Assembly (NCBI RefSeq): GCF_003397585.1
Contig: NZ_QJUV01000001.1
Location: 1,116,001 to 1,180,000, forward strand
DNA: 64,000 nucleotides
Direction: 5' to 3'
Origin: Gardnerella piotii
GTDB taxonomy: Bacteria > Actinomycetota > Actinomycetes > Actinomycetales > Bifidobacteriaceae
The notes below the pieces were generated by a model. It searched no databases. It was not told the origin of the DNA and saw nothing but the letters and a program-made list of their open reading frames with translations. Shown piece after piece: positions 9,360 to 16,485 of the stretch. Numbering within the stretch: position 1 is the first letter of the stretch; each line of letters opens with the position of its first letter. Both the position numbers and the translations under genes were made by a program.

Positions 9360-11240
9360 TTACAAATTGCAACTCTTTTTAAGAGCATTAACCAACATAT
9401 CCCTTTTATACAAGCCCTTACAAGCGTCAAAACCATTTTCGACTAAGCCTTGAGATACAGCACACAAAAGTGGAGCGCATAATGCAGCTTCTTTGCAAAT
9501 CGCATTGTTTTCAAAAACGCAACTTATTCTTCCGTCTTCTAGAATTTTGCCATCGTTTACTACGATTAAGCGCGTTGCAAAGTCAAGAACCACTTCCATA
9601 TCGTGGCAAACCATTATCACACAGCAACCGTGGTCTCTAAGGTCTTCTACAACTTGCATAATACGCAAGCATTCCATGTAGTCTAAGCCACACGTTGGCT
9701 CGTCTAAAACAAGAATCTTAGGTTTAGTTACAACAGTTGCAGCCAAAGCAACCATTTGACGCTGGCCTCTAGAAAGCATAAATGGGCTTGCTTTAGGGTC
9801 TAGATTTAGCTTTTCAATAACTTGCATAGCATGATCATTAGCATCTTTAACCGACTCTCCTAAAAGAATGCAACTAAACGCTACTTCTTCTAAAACAGTA
9901 TCTTTGCAAAGCTGACGATCTGGATTTTGGAAAAGCGTAGAAACATAATGCGCAATCTGACTAATCTTCATATTGCTAGTGTCTTTGCCATCAATAAAAA
10001 TATTGCCGCCGCTCGCCTTAAGCAAACCATTGATGAGCTTAGTAACGGTTGTTTTTCCAGCGCCATTTCTTCCAACAAGAGTTACAAGTTCTCCAGCATA
10101 AGCTTCAAAAGACACATTTTTTAACGCACTAACGCCACTTGGGTACGAAAAACTAACGTTTTTAAGCGAAAGACATGGAGAAGTATTTTTTGATTGATTT
10201 TGCGCGGAAGATTGTGCAGAAGATTGTTCGGATACTTGCGATTCGTGGGAAAAATCGCCAGCAACCGCCGATGTGTTTGAATCGCATTCGCTATTATCAA
10301 ATTCACCATGAGAATCACCATGAGAATTACTATTAGAAGTCAAAGATTTTCTACTATTAATCGTATTAACAATAGTATTTACTGTATCTTCTACAGACAC
10401 AGGCAAATCGCTTTTAGAGCAAACATTCTCACGCTGTAGATCATTAACCAAATGCGTAGTGCGCGGATAATTTATTCCAATAGAATAAAGCAAATCCATG
10501 TTTTTTAGCGCTTTGCTAACAGGCAAATCAAGCGACAAAGTGCCATTAGAAAGCACAACTAAACGCTTGCAATACTCGCTTAAAAGTGCCACTTTTTGCT
10601 CAATTACAACAACCGTTATTCCAAAATTCTTATTCAAATCTTTAAGAATCGAAAAAATCATTTTAGAAGAAACAGGGTCTAAAGCGCACGTAGGCTCATC
10701 TAACACCATAACTTTAGGCTTTAGCGCAAGAATAGCAGCAATCGCAACTTTCTGCTTTTGACCTCCAGAAAGAGTGTCTAAATCGCGGTTACGCAAGTCA
10801 CTAATTCCAACAATTTGCAAAGCTTCATCTATTCGACTTGGTATTTCGCTATGTGCAACACCAAAATTTTCTAGCCCAAAAAGAATCTCATCTTCTACGT
10901 TTGCAGCAACCATTTGCGCATCAATATCTTGAATAACAGATCCAATTAAGCAAGCAATGTTAGTTAAAGCAAGATTTTTAGTGTCTTGACCAGCAATCTT
11001 AACACTTCCTAAGAGTTCGCCAGAATAATGATGCGGAATCGCGCCAGAAAAAAGCGAAGCAAGCGTTGTTTTTCCAGACCCAGAAGGGCCAATAATACCA
11101 ACGAATTCGCCAGACTCTATGCTAAGACTCACATCTTTTAGTGCAAAAGTGGAATCTTGTGCCTTTGAAGAGTCTAAAGAATCATCTTTATTCCGATTCA
11201 CATACTTAAAAGACACATCTTTTAACTCAAGCAAAGGCAC
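9360..11240 (-). CDS. ECF transporter ATPase, two nucleotide-binding domains in one chain
   Basis: 626 residues. Domain 1 has Walker A GPSGSGKTT at 51-59, signature LSGGQKQKVAIAA near 160 and Walker B VMVLDEP. Domain 2 has Walker A GRNGAGKTT near 393, a variant signature LSRGQRQMVALAA near 490 and ILVLDEPTCGLD. The domains are joined by a Ser/His/Asn-rich linker of about 60 residues. Most ECF systems use separate EcfA and EcfA'. The GTG start at 11240 follows AGGA. It lies between the S components (upstream) and EcfT (downstream), completing one importer. The LSRGQ change suggests unequal ATP sites. Confidence 0.93.
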   Translation of the reverse strand: MPLLELKDVSFKYVNRNKDDSLDSSKAQDSTFALKDVSLSIESGEFVGIIGPSGSGKTTLASLFSGAIPHHYSGELLGSVKIAGQDTKNLALTNIACLIGSVIQDIDAQMVAANVEDEILFGLENFGVAHSEIPSRIDEALQIVGISDLRNRDLDTLSGGQKQKVAIAAILALKPKVMVLDEPTCALDPVSSKMIFSILKDLNKNFGITVVVIEQKVALLSEYCKRLVVLSNGTLSLDLPVSKALKNMDLLYSIGINYPRTTHLVNDLQRENVCSKSDLPVSVEDTVNTIVNTINSRKSLTSNSNSHGDSHGEFDNSECDSNTSAVAGDFSHESQVSEQSSAQSSAQNQSKNTSPCLSLKNVSFSYPSGVSALKNVSFEAYAGELVTLVGRNGAGKTTVTKLINGLLKASGGNIFIDGKDTSNMKISQIAHYVSTLFQNPDRQLCKDTVLEEVAFSCILLGESVKDANDHAMQVIEKLNLDPKASPFMLSRGQRQMVALAATVVTKPKILVLDEPTCGLDYMECLRIMQVVEDLRDHGCCVIMVCHDMEVVLDFATRLIVVNDGKILEDGRISCVFENNAICKEAALCAPLLCAVSQGLVENGFDACKGLYKRDMLVNALKKSCNL

Positions 11241-11365
11241 AATAATTCCTAACTCTTAAAACCAATAAATTGATTACTAATTATTGATTATTATCTAACG
11301 ATTATATAATTTACCAAACATTCCTAACACATATTGCGTAGTACATATTGCAAACACAAACTGCG

Positions 11366-11947
11366 CTACTTGTGCAAAACGAGTCGAATTGGAGTGTAAA
11401 GAACTTCAACAACAACAGCATTAAACACAGCAGTTCCCAAAATAATTGGAAGCATAACAAGAATCGTCTTAGGAGAATGAAGAACAAAGAAAGATGCAGT
11501 AGATGCAAATATTAAACCAGAAACAACTGTAGTTATAAAAGTTGCTATAAGTGGGAAAATACTGAACTTTCTAGCAGCATCCTTAGGGAAAACGTGAACA
11601 TAAGCCATAATCATCAAAGTCATAACAATTGCTGCTGGAATATCGCAAACATAATTAAGACCAGGAATAGATGCGTTAAATTGCATTAAAGTTGCAGCCA
11701 AAGCACCAATAATCGCACCCTGAATAACATTTGGACGAACCAGCAAAATCGCAAGACAGAACGATGCGATTAAGAAGTTTGGTTTAATGTTTCCAATTGA
11801 AAGTGCTTTTGCAACTGTAAAGTCAAGAATACATCCTGCTGCAAAAAGAACAGCAACCAACACTAAAGACGTAACATCTAAAGCGTGCTTTTTAACACTT
11901 ACAGCATTGATCATGCTACCTGCATGTTCGTTAATTCCCTGATTCAT
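11366..11947 (-). CDS. ECF S component, TrpP-like, copy 2
   Basis: 193 residues, about six hydrophobic segments, SD AAGGAG before the ATG. It is a close paralogue of the gene just upstream. The conserved stretch around IKPNFLIASFCLAILLVRPNV followed by a Pro-Gly loop resembles, from memory, the tryptophan transporter family TrpP of Bacillus. Together with the Trp leader peptide upstream, this points to tryptophan or a related indole compound. The N-terminal 15 residues differ from copy 1, whereas the last 101 bases are identical. Substrate is an inference. Confidence 0.8.
   Translation of the reverse strand: MNQGINEHAGSMINAVSVKKHALDVTSLVLVAVLFAAGCILDFTVAKALSIGNIKPNFLIASFCLAILLVRPNVIQGAIIGALAATLMQFNASIPGLNYVCDIPAAIVMTLMIMAYVHVFPKDAARKFSIFPLIATFITTVVSGLIFASTASFFVLHSPKTILVMLPIILGTAVFNAVVVEVLYTPIRLVLHK
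11367..11467. repeat. 101-bp perfect direct repeat, copy A
   Basis: Identical base for base to 12099-12199. It covers the last 33 codons and the stop of the S-component paralogue, including synonymous positions. The rest of the two genes has drifted, so this end looks recently homogenised by gene conversion. Confidence 0.95.
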
Positions 11948-12000
11948 AATCTTCTCCTTTATGTTGCGATAATCAAGTTTTAATTATCGACTTTTGATAT

Positions 12001-12050
12001 TTATTTATGTTTACTTACATTCATTTATGTTTGTTTATATTTGCTTACGT
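12001..12050. repeat. Degenerate 10-bp tandem repeat, 5 units
   Basis: Five consecutive units fit T-T-R-Y-T-T-A-Y-R-T with an exact 10-bp period (one T-to-C change in unit 3). It fills much of the gap between the two S-component genes. No terminator is seen there, so both are probably on one transcript. Confidence 0.6.
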
Positions 12051-12097
12051 TGATTCAAGTTAATTTATTTCTCTTTTCAATGACGATTTATTTGTGA

Positions 12098-12727
12098 TTA
12101 CTTGTGCAAAACGAGTCGAATTGGAGTGTAAAGAACTTCAACAACAACAGCATTAAACACAGCAGTTCCCAAAATAATTGGAAGCATAACAAGAATCGTG
12201 TTTGGAGAGTGAAGAATAAATAAGGATGCGATTGTTGCAAAAATCATTCCAGAAATAACAGTTGCAACAAACGTAGAGATAAATGGGAACACGCTGAACT
12301 TTCTAGCAGCATCCTTAGGGAAAGCTTTTAAGTATCCCATAAGCACTAACGTCATAATAATTGCTGCTGGAATATCGCAAGCGTATTCAAGACCAGGAAT
12401 CGAAGTGTTAAATTGAATCAAAGTAGCAGCTAATGCGCCAATAATCGCACCTTGAATAACATTTGGTCGAACAAGCAAAATAGACAAGCAGAACGATGCA
12501 ATAACAAACTCTGGCTGAATATTTCCAATCGAAAGCGACTTTGCAACTGTAAAGTCAAGAATGCATCCTGCTGCAAAAAGAACAGCAACCAAGACTAAAG
12601 ATGTAATATCTAAAGCGTGCTTTTTAACATTTACGCCTTTTAGCAAAGTAGCTGCTTGATTAATTTCGGACTGTGTAGATGTTTGCTCTGTGTTAGTAGC
12701 TTCTACGTTAGTTGACTCTTGATTCAT
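12098..12727 (-). CDS. ECF S component, TrpP-like, copy 1
   Basis: 209 residues. A 30-residue polar N-terminus rich in Thr, Asn and Gln is followed by about six hydrophobic segments. SD AAGGAG stands eight bases before the ATG. It is the first structural gene after the tryptophan leader peptide and its terminator hairpin, so it should be expressed when charged tRNA-Trp is scarce. It has the same core as copy 2 (KKHALD, VLFAAGCILDFTVAK, RPNVIQGAIIGALAATL, KDAARKFS). Two S proteins serving one ATPase/T module may differ in substrate or affinity. Tryptophan is the best guess. Confidence 0.82.
   Translation of the reverse strand: MNQESTNVEATNTEQTSTQSEINQAATLLKGVNVKKHALDITSLVLVAVLFAAGCILDFTVAKSLSIGNIQPEFVIASFCLSILLVRPNVIQGAIIGALAATLIQFNTSIPGLEYACDIPAAIIMTLVLMGYLKAFPKDAARKFSVFPFISTFVATVISGMIFATIASLFILHSPNTILVMLPIILGTAVFNAVVVEVLYTPIRLVLHK
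12099..12199. repeat. 101-bp perfect direct repeat, copy B
   Basis: Partner of 11367-11467, at the 3' end of the upstream S-component gene. Confidence 0.95.
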
Positions 12728-12861
12728 GATTTTCTCCTTTACGTAAATTTTTACGTTGTTTGTTTTTCAACAATTTTGGTTTAGATTGTTATTGGTTTTA
12801 GATTGTTTAGATTGTTTTAGATTTGGATTAAATCCAAATGGATTTTTGCGTTTTAGGATAT

Positions 12862-12896
12862 AAAAAAGACCCCTAGGTTTACCCTAGAGGTCTTTT
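12862..12896 (-). terminator. Attenuator terminator hairpin of the tryptophan-ECF operon
   Basis: On the minus strand AAAAGACCTCTAGG (arm at 12883-12896) pairs with the arm at 12864-12877 with one mismatch, and a run of T follows at the 3' side. It stands 30 bases after the leader peptide stop and 135 bases before the first S gene, exactly where a 3:4 attenuator hairpin belongs. The sequence is nearly symmetrical and could stop transcripts from either side. Confidence 0.85.
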
Positions 12897-12956
12897 ATAA
12901 GCCTAAACAAGCAGCTTCTAAAACTTTAGAGTAAACTACGCCAAAGAGAAGTCTGC
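12881..12956 (-). promoter_or_regulatory. Mutually exclusive leader RNA pairings (attenuator)
   Basis: Directly after the Trp codons, GCAGACTTCT (12947-12956) can pair with AGAAGCTGC (12911-12919) over nine pairs with one bulged A, a 1:2 pause hairpin. The next segment GTTTTAGA (12917-12924) can instead pair with TCTAGGGT of the terminator arm (12881-12888), eight pairs of which four are G-U. A ribosome stalled on the Trp codons would cover the first arm and free the second to break the terminator. Pairings were worked out by eye. Confidence 0.6.
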
Positions 12957-13015
12957 CACCACCACATACGAGCAGCATCAAAAGTATCGCGAGCTTGAGC
13001 ATTCATGTTACGCAT
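12926..13015 (-). CDS. Tryptophan leader peptide (29 codons)
   Basis: A strong SD AAGGAGG (13024-13030) stands eight bases before ATG at 13015. The frame runs 29 codons to TAA and ends ...ARMWWWQTSLWRSLL: TGG codons 18, 19 and 20 (12956-12964) and again codon 25. Four Trp in eight codons is far above chance. The stop is followed by a terminator hairpin and then the S-component genes. By analogy with trp leaders in enterobacteria and corynebacteria, the peptide measures charged tRNA-Trp through ribosome stalling. The peptide itself need have no function. Confidence 0.88.
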   Translation of the reverse strand: MRNMNAQARDTFDAARMWWWQTSLWRSLL

Positions 13016-13120
13016 GATAGCCGCCTCCTTAAATACTTTAGCTGCAAAAGCTAAATGCTTATGTGGTCAATCACAAACCTAACACCGTAAAATTTACGAT
13101 ATGCGTTTGTGTTGTGTTCG

Positions 13121-13149
13121 ATGCTAACACTATAAAAGTACAAATGCAA
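13121..13149 (-). promoter_or_regulatory. Probable promoter of the tryptophan-ECF operon
   Basis: On the minus strand TTGCAT (13144-13149) and TAGCAT (13121-13126) are separated by exactly 17 bases. Transcription would start near 13114, giving about 100 bases before the leader peptide and a total 5' leader near 390 bases. Confidence 0.55.
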
Positions 13150-13292
13150 ACAAAAAGATAAAATTAGCAAAAAATCACACAAAACACGTAAAAATATCAA
13201 CACTTAAATCGGCGCAATTCCAGGCAAAACGCCGTAAGCGCATAAAACGCATGTCTAAGCTTATATAAACAATCTCAATCCCTAGCAACGTG

Positions 13293-13298
13293 TATACT
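13293..13298 (+). promoter_or_regulatory. -10 box of tRNA-Arg
   Basis: TATACT stands 12 bases upstream of the tRNA 5' end. No convincing -35 box was found at the usual distance. Confidence 0.4.
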
Positions 13299-13310
13299 TT
13301 CACAAGTTGC

Positions 13311-13383
13311 GGGCTTGTAGCTCAGTGGATAGAGCGTCTGCCTCCGGAGCAGAAGGTCGTGGGTTCGAATCCCATTAAGCCCA
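13311..13383 (+). tRNA. tRNA-Arg (anticodon CCG)
   Basis: Acceptor arms GGGCTTG/TAAGCCC, D arm with GCTCAGTGGATAGAGC, anticodon stem TCTGC/GCAGA around loop CTCCGGA (CCG at 13344-13346), T arm GTGGG TTCGAAT CCCAT. Discriminator A, CCA not encoded. Reads CGG codons. Confidence 0.96.
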
Positions 13384-13412
13384 CGTTTTGCGTTAATTAA
13401 CTTCCACAAAAA

Positions 13413-16076
13413 TTAATTTCCACCAAGAAGCGCAAACGTACCGTAGTAAACAGCTGCGATTAATGCAATTGCAGGAATAATTAAGCACACAACCATAAAC
13501 ACATAATCGCGCTTATTTACGTAACTTATGCGTGCATGAGATCTTGGATTTTCTCCACCAAAACCGCGCGCTTGCATTGCTGTTGCCAAAGTACTAGACC
13601 TACGAATCGAAAGAACAAGAAGCGCAAAAGCTTGAGGCATAAATGCGCGAATCTTACTATCGTCTCCAAGACCGCGAGATCTTCTAGAAGCAGTAAGAGC
13701 TGCCCAATCGTCTTGCAAAACGCTAAAAAGCCTCATTCCCGCTAATCCACCATAAACAAACTTATCTGGCAAGTGCATAACTTGACTAAAAGCATCTGCT
13801 AAATCAGTAGCATCAATACCAATAACAGTAACAATTGCAGGAACACCAATCGCTAAAATACGAATAAACGTTGCAATTGCAAGAGTTGTTGAGTGCTCGC
13901 TTACGTGAATAATTCCCCAATCAAACAATGTTTGACCGCCAGATTTACCATACAACCACACTGCTAGAGCAGATCCAGGCGCACCAACCCAAACAGGCCA
14001 AGAAAGCTTAACAACGCGCCAAGGATTCATTCCAATAATCCATAAAATTATAAACTCTAAAACAAGTGCAATAGTCGAAGAAAGCCAATCAAGAGTAAAC
14101 AGCAAAGGAATGGAAAGCATAAAAGCTCCAAGCATGCGGTAAACAGGATTTAGAGAAGCCAAAAATGGCGAGCAACTTGCAACTCTTTCTTTCTCATCAC
14201 GCTTATTTACAGCGCTAACTTTTATTCGAGAAATATTCGTTGAATTAGTTGTAGAAGACAAGCTTTGCGATGATTCTAAAGCTTCTTTTGCTTGCGATTC
14301 TTGTAAATCTGATAAATTTCTAGAATCACTATTCTTATCATTGTTAACTGGCAAAAGTTCAACCAAACGCGCGCCCAGAGCGTCTACTAGCTCTTTATCG
14401 TGAGTAACAACAATAACACTAACGCCGTCTGCTCTAAGACTTGCAATCAGCTTTATAATTTGCATCCACGTTTTTCGATCTTGGCCAAAAGTTGGCTCAT
14501 CTAAAATCAAAACCCTTGGAGCTGCAGCCAAAGATGCAGCAACTGTAAGCCTGCGCTTTTCTCCTCCAGAAAGCGTGTACGGATTTGCGTTAGCATATCT
14601 GCCTAATCGGAATCGCTCTAGCAATTCTTGAGCTTTTGTTCGAGCATCCTCCTCGCTCATGCCTGTTCTAATAGGACCTAACATAACCTCTTCTAAAACA
14701 GTTCCGCAAGCAAATTGGTGTTCTGGATTTTGGAAAACATACGATATTCTTTTAGCAAGTTCAGTTGACTTCCACTTTATAGGATCACTTGAGTCTAAAT
14801 CTTTACAAAGATCCTCGCTTGCTACAACTTCGCCTTCTATTGACGGAATTAGTCCTGCCAAAGTTAGAGACAAAGTTGATTTTCCAGCACCATTTGCGCC
14901 AACCAAAGCCGTTATTTGGCCAGAATTAAATTCAAGATTAATGTTTTTAGCTATTGGAGTATCCGTATGACTAATCGCAAGATTTTTTGTAGATAAAACT
15001 ACTTTCCCATCTCCTACAGAAGGATCGCAATCAGGCTCTCCTTCAACATGAATCCTACCTATATTGCGATTTTTTGAATCCTTATACTTATCTGGAAGCC
15101 ATATTCCAAGATTTTCAAAGTCAAGATCCTTGCGATTAAACACCTCGTCTGGAGTTCCGTCAGCTACGATTACTGTTTTAGCACTCTCACCCCTTGCAAT
15201 ATCATCATCGTGAACAAAGTTTTTGCCATCTTCGCTATCTTCGCTATTCTTGCTATTGCCGCTATTACCGCTATTTTCAAGCCCCAAAACAATTACTCGG
15301 TCAATTAAATCAATCCACGGTTGAGCATGATGTTCCACAAGAACCATTGTTGCGTGAGTATCGTCGAGCACTTTTCCAACTGCTGAAACAATTTGCTCAA
15401 CGCCGTCTGGATCCAGATTTGCTGTAGGCTCGTCTAAAAGAAGAACACTAGGCTTCATTGCCAGCGCGCCAGCAAGAGCCAATCGCTGCATTTGACCACC
15501 ACTTAAATGTGCAGTAGATCGATGAAGTTGCAAGCCATCTAAGCCAACCTCTTTAAGACTTTCGTCAACAATATTCCAAATCTCTTTACGCGGAACATTC
15601 ATGTTTTCTGGACCAAACGCAACGTTATCTCCTAAACGTTGAAAAATCGCTTGAGATTCTGGGTCTTGTAAAACTAAACCAACGCGTCCGCGAGCCTTAT
15701 GAACTGGTACATCGTCTACAAATACTGCGCCTTCACTCACTCCGCCATCTTCGTCTTCAACTAAAACATTATGCGAAGAAGAGTTACTATTTTTATCGTT
15801 TGAATCACTTTTAAGAATAATATCGCTGCCGATTAATCCAGCAGCACCTTCAAGAATAGTGGACTTACCTATGCCCGATGCTCCTAATAGCAATACTCTC
15901 TGCCCTGCTTCAATAGTCAGGTTCAAACCACGAACAGCAAACGCTTTGCGAGAGGCATGACGATAACCCCAATTCTCAAAACGCAACTTAGCAGCACTAA
16001 AAGCCGATGGAAGGAAAGTTTCAGCTTTGTACTGGTTAGCATTGTTCAAAACCTGCGTTTTAGATGCATCGGGCAT
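13413..16076 (-). CDS. Single-chain ECF transporter: ATPase-ATPase-T fusion (YkoD/YkoC type)
   Basis: 887 residues. Domain 1: Walker A GASGIGKST near 69, signature LSGGQMQRLALAG, VLLLDEPTANLD. Domain 2: Walker A GANGAGKST near 392, LSGGEKRRLTVAA, VLILDEPTFGQD. From about residue 640 a membrane T domain follows with the coupling motifs SRG (RRSRGLGDD) and ARG (MQARGFGG). Low-complexity Asn/Ser/Glu-rich inserts break both ATPase halves, one made of repeated NSG/NSE units. SD AAAGGA before ATG. A TPP riboswitch lies about 240 bases upstream on the same strand, so a thiamine or thiamine-precursor importer is likely. No S component gene is adjacent. Confidence 0.9.
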   Translation of the reverse strand: MPDASKTQVLNNANQYKAETFLPSAFSAAKLRFENWGYRHASRKAFAVRGLNLTIEAGQRVLLLGASGIGKSTILEGAAGLIGSDIILKSDSNDKNSNSSSHNVLVEDEDGGVSEGAVFVDDVPVHKARGRVGLVLQDPESQAIFQRLGDNVAFGPENMNVPRKEIWNIVDESLKEVGLDGLQLHRSTAHLSGGQMQRLALAGALAMKPSVLLLDEPTANLDPDGVEQIVSAVGKVLDDTHATMVLVEHHAQPWIDLIDRVIVLGLENSGNSGNSKNSEDSEDGKNFVHDDDIARGESAKTVIVADGTPDEVFNRKDLDFENLGIWLPDKYKDSKNRNIGRIHVEGEPDCDPSVGDGKVVLSTKNLAISHTDTPIAKNINLEFNSGQITALVGANGAGKSTLSLTLAGLIPSIEGEVVASEDLCKDLDSSDPIKWKSTELAKRISYVFQNPEHQFACGTVLEEVMLGPIRTGMSEEDARTKAQELLERFRLGRYANANPYTLSGGEKRRLTVAASLAAAPRVLILDEPTFGQDRKTWMQIIKLIASLRADGVSVIVVTHDKELVDALGARLVELLPVNNDKNSDSRNLSDLQESQAKEALESSQSLSSTTNSTNISRIKVSAVNKRDEKERVASCSPFLASLNPVYRMLGAFMLSIPLLFTLDWLSSTIALVLEFIILWIIGMNPWRVVKLSWPVWVGAPGSALAVWLYGKSGGQTLFDWGIIHVSEHSTTLAIATFIRILAIGVPAIVTVIGIDATDLADAFSQVMHLPDKFVYGGLAGMRLFSVLQDDWAALTASRRSRGLGDDSKIRAFMPQAFALLVLSIRRSSTLATAMQARGFGGENPRSHARISYVNKRDYVFMVVCLIIPAIALIAAVYYGTFALLGGN

Positions 16077-16318
16077 AGCAAATCCTTTATGGCAATGATT
16101 TTTATTTAATTATTTATTAAATTATTTTTAGGATTATTAGACTTTACTATAGATTTTTAGAATCTTAACAAATCTTAGAATCTTAGCAAATCCTACAATC
16201 CCAAAACGCCTACTTGCTTAGAAAAATCTAAACAGCATACAGCATTTAATTGCTATATGCATAGAAGACGCTTGTTGACATGATTGTGCCTTTTTACTTT
16301 TAGGCACGGGAAAAACAG
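16077..16318 (-). other. Gap between TPP aptamer and ECF fusion gene
   Basis: AT-rich, with no convincing gene. A GTGCCT/AGGCAC hairpin directly follows the aptamer, and a small TTAGA/TCTAA hairpin with a T run lies further on, a possible expression platform. The remainder contains an 18-bp direct repeat. The gap is long for a riboswitch leader, and a lost S-component gene is possible but not shown. Confidence 0.4.
16161..16196. repeat. Two-copy 18-bp direct repeat
   Basis: AATCTTAACAAATCTTAG is followed at once by AATCTTAGCAAATCCTAC, an 18-bp period with three changes, in the leader of the ECF fusion gene. Confidence 0.6.
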
Positions 16319-16404
16319 ATCTCCGTGCGCCAGTATTACCTGGATTCACGTTCAAGCGGTTTCTCTCAGCTTTACGAATTAACGCAAAGCACCCGTGTCG
16401 AGTG
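16319..16404 (-). ncRNA. TPP riboswitch (THI element)
   Basis: The minus strand shows the full THI consensus in order: CACGGGTGC, a stem CTTTGCG/CGTAAAG, then GCTGAGAG, an ACC GCTTGAAC segment, and the thiamine-diphosphate binding part ATCCAGGTAATACTGGCGCACGG. These are the P2/P3 and P4/P5 arms of the aptamer. It precedes the single-chain ECF transporter and normally lowers expression when TPP is plentiful. This is the firmest evidence on that transporter's substrate class. Confidence 0.93.
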
Positions 16405-16485
16405 AAAATTTTACGGCATTGTGTAGACTCGCGCACAAAATCAACGTGTTCGCGTGCTTTTATGCGCGAGTTATAACTTACAACA

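Larger units (their letters stand above)
13016..13310 (-). other. Leader upstream region without a protein gene
   Basis: Besides the promoter it holds a near-perfect 13-bp palindrome CGTAAAATTTACG (13086-13098) just downstream of the likely start of transcription, a possible operator or weak RNA hairpin. Plus-strand DNA close to tRNA-Arg carries the tRNA promoter. I see no open frame with coding character. Confidence 0.5.

Noticed and set aside
12862..12896. Reading the hairpin as an ordinary terminator of a plus-strand gene
   Set aside because: No plus-strand gene ends near it, while a Trp-rich leader peptide with a strong SD stands directly upstream on the minus strand.
16218..16436. 72-codon minus-strand frame between the ECF fusion and the M20 peptidase
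   Set aside because: It runs through the TPP aptamer, whose conserved bases explain the sequence; no SD and no protein-like composition.
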